Source: Flammeovirgaceae bacterium BBD 1991-12
Lineage (GTDB): Bacteria > Bacteroidota > Bacteroidia > Cytophagales > Cyclobacteriaceae
Assembly: GCA_001657315.1 (NCBI GenBank)
Contig: LYSV01000001.1
Coordinates: 62,001 to 126,000, forward strand
DNA length: 64,000 nt
Direction of reading: 5' to 3'
Shown: piece by piece, positions 27,915-35,001 of the stretch
Layout: each line of letters begins with the position of its first letter
Numbering within the stretch: the first letter of the stretch is position 1
Translations under genes and position numbers: made by a program
The notes under the pieces: generated by a model
What the model was told of the DNA's origin: nothing
The model's database searches: none
What the model saw: the letters and a program-made list of their open reading frames with translations, nothing else

Positions 27915-27945
27915 AACCTTATTAAGCCCGAGGCTTAGTAAGGTT
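27915..27945. repeat. Hairpin repeat, copy 2 (AACCTTATTAAG family)
   Basis: AACCTTATTAAG (27915-27926) pairs with CTTAGTAAGGTT (27934-27945) with one G-T pair, 7-nt loop, preceded by CAGAAATA as in copy 1 (CGGAAATA). The two copies are direct repeats about 700 bp apart and bracket the 41-bp array. Confidence 0.9.
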
Positions 27946-28035
27946 AAGCATCAATCCACCATCATCTATCAACAACTACCTACTACCCGGTTAGTCAGGG
28001 TCAGCCTGCTCCCGGCCGTCATTCAAGAAAAGAAT

Positions 28036-29334
28036 ATGGGGCTTTTAAAATCACGTATTGTAATCATCGGGATCTTCTTTTTGAGTAATTGCGACACCAA
28101 AGATACCCGGCTCATCAGTGTCCGGGATTTTGGAGCAAAAGGGGACAGCGTCACTCTGGATACCAAAGCTATACAGGCAGCCATCGATCATACCTCTTCT
28201 CTGAAAGGAACAGTCTATATCCCTGCTGGCACCTACCGCACAGGCACGCTGTTTCTTAAGGATAATGTTTCTATTCTCTTTGAAACAGGGGCTATGCTGG
28301 TCGGCAGCACGTCGCTGGACGATTATCAGACAGAAAGAAAGCCTCTGATCATAGGTGAGCGGCTGAAAAACATCAGTATTTCCGGCAAAGGCGTTATTGA
28401 CGGAAATGGACGTGTTTTCTGGGATGAAAACTTCAAGGCCCTTGACCGGCCGGAACCCTGGATATTGCTGAACAACTGTACCAACCTGACCATAGAGCAG
28501 GTAAAGTTCCAAAACTCTCCCAGCCATACCATCCGGCTCGAAAACAGCGAAGACATTAAGTTTGACGGAATATCTATCATCAGCCCCTTCAAGGGACCCA
28601 ACACGGACGGGATCGATATAGTGGACAGTAAAAATGTATTCATTTCCAACAGCCTGATCAGTACGGGTGATGATGCCATTTGCTTAAAATCCCAACGTGA
28701 TACAGTGGAAAATGTAGTGGTGACCAACTGCATCCTGGAAAGTGACGATGCAGCTATCAAATTCGGTACAGGATCACGGGTGGCCACCCGGTTTTGCTCC
28801 TTTACCAACACTGTCATTAAAAGTACCCGGTACGGTATTTCACTGTTTATGCTGGACGGCGGCGTATTTGAGCATAATAATTTCTCCAACCTGATCATCG
28901 AAAACGCTTCCCGGCATAAACATGAGTACCCTATTTTCATAGATATCGACAAACGCGTACCTGACAGGAATTACGGCATAGTGCGGGACAACTCATTTTC
29001 CAATATTAAAATGGTTACGAACGGTAAAATACTTATATCAGGCCACCCGGAGAGCTACATTGAAGATCTCACACTCAGTGACATAACCATGCATATCACA
29101 AATGAGGTTGATTTTTCCGATGCCAAAAAGCCCAGAGGGAATAAGAACTATCCCAAACTGGAAACCAGCACGGACCTGTCCCCAAAACCAGCCAATCTGG
29201 TTCTTGGCTACACAAACGGTGTGCTCCTGAAAGACATTCAAATACACAATGTGGCAGGCAGTACCAGGCAGGATCTGTACACGGAAGAGGTGAATGAGTT
29301 GAACAGGATCAATTTTACAGGTAGAAACAGATAA
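28036..29334 (+). CDS. Glycoside hydrolase family 28 (pectinase-like) lipoprotein
   Basis: 432 residues. Lipobox FLSNC at about residue 18. The beta-helix starts with SVRDFGAKGDSVTLDTKAIQAAID. Family acids are seen in PNTDGIDIVDS (N189 onward) and STGDDAICLKSQRD (about 209-222). The classical GHG is replaced by KFGTGSRV and the RIK region by KSTRYGISL, a pattern of non-classical GH28 enzymes acting on decorated pectin or as exo-enzymes. It differs clearly from the GH28 at 14209, so the two probably have different roles. It is followed 2 bp later by a Tat-type TIM-barrel protein and then by uxaA. Confidence 0.9.
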   Translation: MGLLKSRIVIIGIFFLSNCDTKDTRLISVRDFGAKGDSVTLDTKAIQAAIDHTSSLKGTVYIPAGTYRTGTLFLKDNVSILFETGAMLVGSTSLDDYQTERKPLIIGERLKNISISGKGVIDGNGRVFWDENFKALDRPEPWILLNNCTNLTIEQVKFQNSPSHTIRLENSEDIKFDGISIISPFKGPNTDGIDIVDSKNVFISNSLISTGDDAICLKSQRDTVENVVVTNCILESDDAAIKFGTGSRVATRFCSFTNTVIKSTRYGISLFMLDGGVFEHNNFSNLIIENASRHKHEYPIFIDIDKRVPDRNYGIVRDNSFSNIKMVTNGKILISGHPESYIEDLTLSDITMHITNEVDFSDAKKPRGNKNYPKLETSTDLSPKPANLVLGYTNGVLLKDIQIHNVAGSTRQDLYTEEVNELNRINFTGRNR

Positions 29335-29336
29335 GG

Positions 29337-30404
29337 ATGGCTATAAGTAGAAGGAATTTTGTACAGAAGGCTGTACTGGGATCGGCAGCAGCAGGCCTGG
29401 CCCCTCATTTGGAAGCATGCGCCTCTCCCGTGGAGCGAAACACGGAAAAAATATTGAATGCCTATTATTTCCGGGCACATATGTATACTATGGTACCCCG
29501 CCAGGTGAAGGAAGACCTGAAATGGATGGCCGATATAGGTACCAACGTAGTGTCGGTGGCCATACTGGAACAGGATCTGCGGGCCGCAGTGGAAAATGTG
29601 GAGATCATTGTGCGTGAGGCCAACAAGCTTGGCATGGAGGTTTTTGCCGTACCTTCGAGGTGGGGCGGTCTGCTGGCAGGAGCTCCAAAGGTACCAAGCG
29701 TTTTTACCATACAGAATCCGCAGACGTGGCTGGTAAAAGAGAACGGTGAGTTTTACAAAGACAAAAATGTAGGCGTTCATAGCAGCATCCATTATGATGA
29801 AACGATAGATTTCTTCAAAAAAAGTGTCAACAGGATCTTTGAACTCTGGAACATCAAGGGGATCATATGGGACGAGCCCAAGATCTATGACAAGAAAGAC
29901 TATTCAGAAGCAGCGAAAAAGATCATTGCCAATCCAGAGGATATCACTGTGCACAATGAGGCTTTTTCCGGATTTTTTGGCGTCATCAATGCGCATATCA
30001 GGCAGAGTCATCCGGACAAGATCACCAACCTGTTTGCCTACGCCAACTGGAGGCAGGAGGTGATCGATTCGATGGCAGGGATCGAGCATCTCGACTACCT
30101 GGGCTGTGACGGCCGCCCATGGCCGGTGGATGCTGGCGGTCAGGTAGAACAAAGTGGTAAGAATTTGCCTGGCGGACCGGGCAGAACATTCATTGACGCC
30201 GCTCATGCCAACAACAAAAAAGGACTGCTGCTAATAGAAAATCACAATATGCCTGCGGAGAATAATGCGCTGATGGACAAATACCTGCCAGATGTGATGG
30301 AGCTGGAGCCGGAACAACTGATCTACTATTATTATCCAAGAAATGTAGACAAACCGGATGAAAATATGGCTATAATTGCCAAACATTTAAAGAATTTCCG
30401 ATAA
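29337..30404 (+). CDS. Tat-exported TIM-barrel protein, probable glycosidase-like, unassigned
   Basis: 355 residues. The start MAISRRNFVQKAVLGSAAAG is a twin-arginine-type signal (SRRNF), followed by an alternative lipid-attachment Cys in LEACAS. The rest looks like a (beta/alpha)8 barrel: LKWMADIGTNVVSVAILEQDL, LGMEVFAVPSRWGGLLAG, a candidate acid in GIIWDEPKIYD near residue 180, ITVHNEAFSGFFG, and HLDYLGCDGRPWPVDAGGQ. This resembles the sugar-barrel style of polysaccharide utilisation proteins but I do not recognise a named family. It lies between GH28 and altronate dehydratase with gaps of 2 and 3 bp, so it belongs to the same operon and probably handles an oligo-uronide. Confidence 0.6.
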   Translation: MAISRRNFVQKAVLGSAAAGLAPHLEACASPVERNTEKILNAYYFRAHMYTMVPRQVKEDLKWMADIGTNVVSVAILEQDLRAAVENVEIIVREANKLGMEVFAVPSRWGGLLAGAPKVPSVFTIQNPQTWLVKENGEFYKDKNVGVHSSIHYDETIDFFKKSVNRIFELWNIKGIIWDEPKIYDKKDYSEAAKKIIANPEDITVHNEAFSGFFGVINAHIRQSHPDKITNLFAYANWRQEVIDSMAGIEHLDYLGCDGRPWPVDAGGQVEQSGKNLPGGPGRTFIDAAHANNKKGLLLIENHNMPAENNALMDKYLPDVMELEPEQLIYYYYPRNVDKPDENMAIIAKHLKNFR

Positions 30405-30407
30405 GCC

Positions 30408-32060
30408 ATGGCAAGTAAAGTCCTGAAAGTTCATAACGACGACAATCTCATCGTGGCCCTGCAGGATTTGAAAGCAGGTGAGGAAGTCAAATGGGCCGGT
30501 GAGAGTTATCAGATGCTGACCGATGTACCCGCCAAACATAAATTCCTCAGCCATGATGTACAGCCGGGGGGTCCGGTAAAGATGTATGGCGTACTGGTAG
30601 GCAAGGCAAGCAGCCCTATCAAAAAAGGTGAGGTGGCTACCATTCAAAATGTAGAACATGCCACCCAGCAATATACGATCAACGAAAAGGAAGTAACATG
30701 GCAGGCACCGGATGTTTCCCGGTTTTCCGACCTCACCTTCAATGGCTACCACCGTTCGAATGGTAAAGTGGGGACAGCCAATTACTGGTTGGTGATCCCT
30801 CTTGTATTCTGCGAAAACCGGAATATAGAAATGATCCGTAAGGCGATGGTGGAGGAGCTGGGCTACGCCTCCGGGCAGGACTACATGCTCAATGTGAGAC
30901 AACTGGTACATCAATACCAAAGCGGCTCCGATGTGGAAATGCTGGTGCAGGAAGACATTTTGGTACCGGCTGAAGAACAGGTACACCACAGGATCTTCCC
31001 CAATGTGGATGGCATTAAGTTTCTGACCCATGACGGCGGATGCGGTGGCACACGGCAGGACAGCGACACCCTGTGTGCCCTTCTTGCCGGATACCTCAAT
31101 AATGCCAACGTAGCCGGAGCCACCGTGCTGAGCCTCGGATGCCAGAATGCACAGATCCATATCCTTGAGGAAGCCATTAAGAAAACAGATCCTGACTTTG
31201 ATAAACCCTTGTACATTCTGGGCCAGCAGGAAAGCAACTCCGAGCCGGAATTCATAGCAGAGGCGGTGAAAAAGACCTTCATAGGGCTCATGGAAGCGAA
31301 CAGGATAGAGAGAAAACCCGCCCCATTAAGTAAACTGATCGTTGGGCTTGAATGCGGAGGATCGGATGGCTTCTCAGGCATATCCGCCAACCCTGCAGTG
31401 GGTCACTTTTCAGACCTTATGGTGGCTCTTGGCGGGTCGGTGATCCTCTCTGAATTCCCGGAGCTTAACGGCGTAGAGCAGGAGCTCACAGACCGCTGTG
31501 TGGACAAAACCACAGCTGAAAAATTTGCCAGGCTCATGCATACCTACCATGACCGTGCTATTGAAGCAGGATCAGGATTCGATGCCAACCCATCTCCTGG
31601 TAATATTAAAGACGGCCTGATCACCGATGCCATGAAATCCGCAGGGGCGGCTAAAAAGGGTGGCACATCACCTATCGTGGATGTTCTGGACTATACTGAA
31701 CAGGTCAAAAAGCCTGGACTTAACCTACTCTGTACACCCGGCAATGATGTTGAATCCACAACCGGGCTGGCCGGTTCAGGCGCTACGCTGACGCTGTTCA
31801 CCACAGGACTGGGCACCCCAACCGGCAATCCGGTAAGTCCGGTGATCAAGGTTTCCAGCAATAACAAGCTGTCGGAAAGGATGCAGGATATCATTGACGT
31901 TAACGCGGGCACCGTCATTACAGGCGAGGATACCATAGACTCCAAGGGAGAGGAGATCCTTGAGTATGTTATAGCTGTTGCAAGTGGTAAGACTGCGCCG
32001 CACTCCGTACGTCTTGCACAGGATGATTTTATCCCCTGGAAGCGTGGGATATCACTGTAG
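30408..32060 (+). CDS. uxaA: Altronate dehydratase
   Basis: 550 residues, the fused full-length form. The N-terminal SAF domain (about 1-90) has NLIVALQDLKAGEEV and the AKHKFLSHDVQPGGPVKMYGV block. The C-terminal domain holds GYHRSNGKVGTANYWLVIPLV, LTHDGGCGGTRQDSDTLC with conserved Cys, GLECGGSDGFSGISANPAVG and TSPIVDVLDYTEQV. It dehydrates altronate to 2-keto-3-deoxygluconate, the galacturonate arm. The C-terminus FIPWKRGISL is the normal family end. The TAG stop (32058-32060) is formed by the first bases of the left REP palindrome. Confidence 0.96.
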   Translation: MASKVLKVHNDDNLIVALQDLKAGEEVKWAGESYQMLTDVPAKHKFLSHDVQPGGPVKMYGVLVGKASSPIKKGEVATIQNVEHATQQYTINEKEVTWQAPDVSRFSDLTFNGYHRSNGKVGTANYWLVIPLVFCENRNIEMIRKAMVEELGYASGQDYMLNVRQLVHQYQSGSDVEMLVQEDILVPAEEQVHHRIFPNVDGIKFLTHDGGCGGTRQDSDTLCALLAGYLNNANVAGATVLSLGCQNAQIHILEEAIKKTDPDFDKPLYILGQQESNSEPEFIAEAVKKTFIGLMEANRIERKPAPLSKLIVGLECGGSDGFSGISANPAVGHFSDLMVALGGSVILSEFPELNGVEQELTDRCVDKTTAEKFARLMHTYHDRAIEAGSGFDANPSPGNIKDGLITDAMKSAGAAKKGGTSPIVDVLDYTEQVKKPGLNLLCTPGNDVESTTGLAGSGATLTLFTTGLGTPTGNPVSPVIKVSSNNKLSERMQDIIDVNAGTVITGEDTIDSKGEEILEYVIAVASGKTAPHSVRLAQDDFIPWKRGISL

Positions 32061-32084
32061 GGGCAATTCATGAATTGCCCCTAC
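32057..32084. repeat. REP palindrome, left copy
   Basis: Perfect 28-bp palindrome with half-site GTAGGGGCAATTCA. It contains the TAG stop of uxaA (plus strand, 32058-32060) and the TGA stop of the transposase (minus strand, 32070-32068). Confidence 0.95.
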
Positions 32085-32631
32085 GGAAAGACTCCAGAAA
32101 TCTCTTCAGTGTAGCAGGGTCATAATTTCTGGCATTTAACACGTCCACTTCCCAATTGTCCGGATTACCCTCAATGTAGTAGTATATGCTTTCCAGCTCG
32201 TTTTCATTTCTGATCACCCGATCATAATAATTCCTTTGCCATTGAAAAGGTCGCCCTTTTCCAATATTTTCGAAATAATCATTAATGGCCTTGCTGGTCA
32301 GCATTTTAAATTTGCCGATGAGTTTAGGTACCAGCATTCTGCGCCTGTCCTTTATATTGCTATGATCTATCTCCTTGTGAGTATCATCAGTGATGTCAAT
32401 GATGCAATGAAAGTGATTTGGCATCAGAACTTGATGTATTGAATGCGATCCTTCATCAAATAAGGTTTTCCAGAGCCCTTCAACAATGACTCTGAGGTGT
32501 AATTCCTGAGAGGAACAATTATGAGGAAGACCAAAATAATGCTTCCTGTCTTTTGTTACAATGGTGATAAAGTACTGGCCGGGGGATGAGTAATCATGGA
32601 GGGGGAGTCGGTTCGATTTTCGTTGTTTCAT
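32068..32631 (-). CDS. REP-associated tyrosine transposase (RAYT, Y1_Tnp family)
   Basis: 187 residues from the ATG at 32631; a longer TTG start at 32649 would begin inside the right palindrome and is less likely. HUH single-strand transposase of the Y1 family: NRLPLHDYSSPGQYFITIV at the N-terminus, VLMPNHFHCIIDI with the HxH metal motif near residue 80, and RNYYDRVIRNENELESIYYYI with the catalytic Tyr near residue 150, then GNPDNWEVD. RAYTs cut and rejoin single-stranded REP hairpins of their own type. The last residues RRGNS and the TGA stop are encoded by the left palindrome itself. Confidence 0.94.
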   Translation of the reverse strand: MKQRKSNRLPLHDYSSPGQYFITIVTKDRKHYFGLPHNCSSQELHLRVIVEGLWKTLFDEGSHSIHQVLMPNHFHCIIDITDDTHKEIDHSNIKDRRRMLVPKLIGKFKMLTSKAINDYFENIGKGRPFQWQRNYYDRVIRNENELESIYYYIEGNPDNWEVDVLNARNYDPATLKRFLESFRRGNS

Positions 32632-32639
32632 ATCCAAAT

Positions 32640-32667
32640 GTAGGGGCAATTCATGAATTGCCCCTAC
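32640..32667. repeat. REP palindrome, right copy
   Basis: Identical to the copy at 32057. It contains the TAG stop of uxaB (minus strand, 32666-32664). Confidence 0.95.
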
Positions 32668-34124
32668 ATGAGATCCTGTAATAGCCTGTCTATACCCTTC
32701 TCCTGGATCTTCACCACCTTGTCACTCACAGATTGAATGAGTCCTGGAACTTTTGTAAGGTCAGTGGACCAGAACTCTTCCTTACTGAGGATCACCTCCA
32801 CCAGATTATGAACGGAGCCAGCTGATCCGTCATGGTTTTTCCACAGGGAACTCAACAATTCCAATACCCTGGGTTCATCCTTCAGAGGTATTTCCTCACC
32901 CGAGCGCTGTCCTTTGTAAAAGCTGATCAAGGCTGCTAAGGCCGTTAGCAGCAACTCAGGTAATTTCCCTTCTTTTTCATAGTAACCCAAAATAGAGGGA
33001 AGCACCCTCGTCTTGAATTTGGAAAAGGAATTCAGCGAAATAGTAATGAGCTCATGCTTTATGGAGGGGTTTCTAAAACGATCCATGATCTCACCGGCAT
33101 ATTGCTCCAGCTCATCCCGGTCTCCTCCCAGCGAAGGGATGATCTCATTGAAAACAGCCTTGTGGACAAATTTGCCTACCAGCTCATTTTCAATAGCTTC
33201 CTTCACAAAATCGAGTCCGTAAAGATACGCCACGGGCACCATAGAGGTGTGTGCACCGTTCAGTATCCTCACCTTCCGGGTACGATAGTAGTCGAGGTCA
33301 TCCGTAAATATAACGTTAAGCCCCGCCTGCTCTGTGGGAAGTTCCTCCCGGATCCACTCCGGTCCTTCAATGACCCAAAGGTGGAAAATTTCGCCTTCTA
33401 CAATTAGCTCATCGCGGTAGCCCAGTTCATGCCAGTATTCTTCCACTTTTTCTCCGGGATATCCCGGAACGATCCTGTCCACAAGCGTATTGCAGAAAAC
33501 AACCTTCTCCTTAAGCCAGGCACTGAAATTCTCTTCCAGACCCCATAGCTTGATATATTGTGTTATGGTCTCTCTGAGCTTTACTCCGTTTTTGTCAATA
33601 AGCTCACAGGGCAGGACGATAAGCCTGTCACATTCCGGCAACGCCCTGTACCGGTAAAAGAGGAACTGGGTTAACTTACCCGGAAAAGATGAGGCCGGCT
33701 GATCATTCATCTTATCTTCAGGATTAAAATGGATACCTGCCTCAGTAGTGTTGGAGATAATGAATTTCAGGTCAGGGTTCAGCGCTTCATCAAAATAAAC
33801 CTGTGGCTCTTCGTACGGATCTACAGCCTTTTGAATGACATCGATCAGAGACCGTTGCGCAATAAACTTGCCTCCCCTGATCCCGTTGAGATACAGATTA
33901 TACAAACCGTCCTGTGCGTTCAGCTTGTTTACCAGCCCGGAAGTTATGGGCTGTATCACGGTGACCCCAGCCTCGAAACCTGCTTTTTGGTTCATTTCGC
34001 AGACCATCCAGTCTACAAAGGCCCGCAGAAAATTCCCTTCGCCGAACTGAAGGATCTTTGTTCTCAGATGATCTTGCCCATTGGAAAGTTTGCTTCTGTT
34101 TAATTGACCGGATGGTTGCATCAT
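32664..34124 (-). CDS. uxaB: Tagaturonate reductase
   Basis: 486 residues of the mannitol dehydrogenase family. It reduces tagaturonate to altronate with NADH. Seen: ILQFGEGNFLRAFVDWMVCEMN as Rossmann-like N-terminus, ISNTTEAGI, VLPCELIDKNGV, NTLVDRIVPGYP, and the family catalytic block KVRILNGAHTSMVPVAYLYG near residue 285. The start could be the first or second Met; neither changes the domain. With UxaC and UxaA it completes the galacturonate arm. Its stop is supplied by the right REP palindrome. A 207-bp gap separates it from the esterase gene upstream on the same strand. Confidence 0.94.
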   Translation of the reverse strand: MMQPSGQLNRSKLSNGQDHLRTKILQFGEGNFLRAFVDWMVCEMNQKAGFEAGVTVIQPITSGLVNKLNAQDGLYNLYLNGIRGGKFIAQRSLIDVIQKAVDPYEEPQVYFDEALNPDLKFIISNTTEAGIHFNPEDKMNDQPASSFPGKLTQFLFYRYRALPECDRLIVLPCELIDKNGVKLRETITQYIKLWGLEENFSAWLKEKVVFCNTLVDRIVPGYPGEKVEEYWHELGYRDELIVEGEIFHLWVIEGPEWIREELPTEQAGLNVIFTDDLDYYRTRKVRILNGAHTSMVPVAYLYGLDFVKEAIENELVGKFVHKAVFNEIIPSLGGDRDELEQYAGEIMDRFRNPSIKHELITISLNSFSKFKTRVLPSILGYYEKEGKLPELLLTALAALISFYKGQRSGEEIPLKDEPRVLELLSSLWKNHDGSAGSVHNLVEVILSKEEFWSTDLTKVPGLIQSVSDKVVKIQEKGIDRLLQDLM

Positions 34125-34331
34125 TTGTTACTTCTTGCTTTGAATAATGACTGTTACTTACTCACTCACCCCTACTTCAACCCTGGATTTGACTCATACT
34201 AACTTAAGTTTCAGAGGGGATAATGGCTTGGTAGTCAAATAAATTTATAAAAATACAGAATGATCTTATTGCGCAATAGATTGATCAGGAGTGTACACAA
34301 AAGATAATTCAATATAGCAATTTACCCACCC

Positions 34332-35000
34332 TCAATTGTTGCTGGTAAGGGATCTTCTCACTTCATTAGCGATGAGCAACTGTCCAATGGAATCCAAATG
34401 GACCCCATCTTCAGAATAATCCATAAACTGGTTTTCCAGCAGTGAATGGATACCAACAAAAGTTACGCCGGCTGACTGACATATAGTCTTGTACTGCTCT
34501 GAGAGCCATTTTACCCTCGCTGCACCGCCCCTGTACTTATCGGCCAGGATTGAATCAGGACCATATGGAGGTGGAGACAGGACCACCAACTCCGGTACTG
34601 ATCTATGACTATATTCAAAATCCCTTATTCTACCTATCAATGTCCTCAGGTTCTCCAAAACCTCGACACTTCTAGCATCAAATACGGCCTTGCTGTCGTT
34701 GGTACCCAACATAACAACCACATAATCGATCCCTTTGGCCTTTTGGTCCGCCTCAAGAAGATACCTGTCCAGATTGGCAAGCGTGTTCAACTTCGGATTA
34801 TTAAGATTATCGAATCCAATGGTATTCCCGCTGATGGACTTGTTGTAAATGGAATCATGAGGCATCAATGCTTTTAACTGGTTGACCCAACCGTGTTTGG
34901 CGGCGCCGTTCGAATCGCCCAGCGTGAGTATTTTGAGGGGTTTTACGGTATCGCACGAGAATGATAAAACCAGAAACATGATCAGGATCGTATTTTGCAT
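34332..35000 (-). CDS. SGNH/GDSL hydrolase lipoprotein (probable carbohydrate esterase)
   Basis: 222 residues from ATG at 35000; the frame is open 10 codons further but that would overlap the upstream gene. Lipobox VLSFSC. SGNH blocks: KILTLGDSNGAAKHGW (nucleophile Ser in GDSN), ISGNTIG, VVMLGTNDSK (block III N) and the DGVHLDSIGQ Asp-His pair. Such enzymes remove acetyl groups from pectin or other glycans. It is the last gene of the minus-strand utilisation locus, 1 bp from the gene upstream. Confidence 0.88.
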   Translation of the reverse strand: MQNTILIMFLVLSFSCDTVKPLKILTLGDSNGAAKHGWVNQLKALMPHDSIYNKSISGNTIGFDNLNNPKLNTLANLDRYLLEADQKAKGIDYVVVMLGTNDSKAVFDARSVEVLENLRTLIGRIRDFEYSHRSVPELVVLSPPPYGPDSILADKYRGGAARVKWLSEQYKTICQSAGVTFVGIHSLLENQFMDYSEDGVHLDSIGQLLIANEVRRSLTSNN

Positions 35001-35001
35001 A

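Larger units (their letters stand above)
32057..32667. mobile_element. RAYT cassette bounded by two identical 28-bp REP palindromes
   Basis: 611 bp between the convergent genes uxaA and uxaB. Its ends are perfect copies of a 28-bp palindrome, with half-site GTAGGGGCAATTCA, at 32057-32084 and 32640-32667. Between them lies one minus-strand gene for a REP-associated tyrosine transposase. Both copies are joined at the same phase to the last sense codon of the flanking gene (CTG then TAG, ATG then TAG), so the insertion serves as stop and likely bidirectional terminator for both. Confidence 0.92.

Noticed and set aside
32632-32649. TTG start for the transposase at 32649
   Set aside because: It would place the start in the right palindrome and add six atypical residues; the ATG at 32631 fits the family N-terminus.
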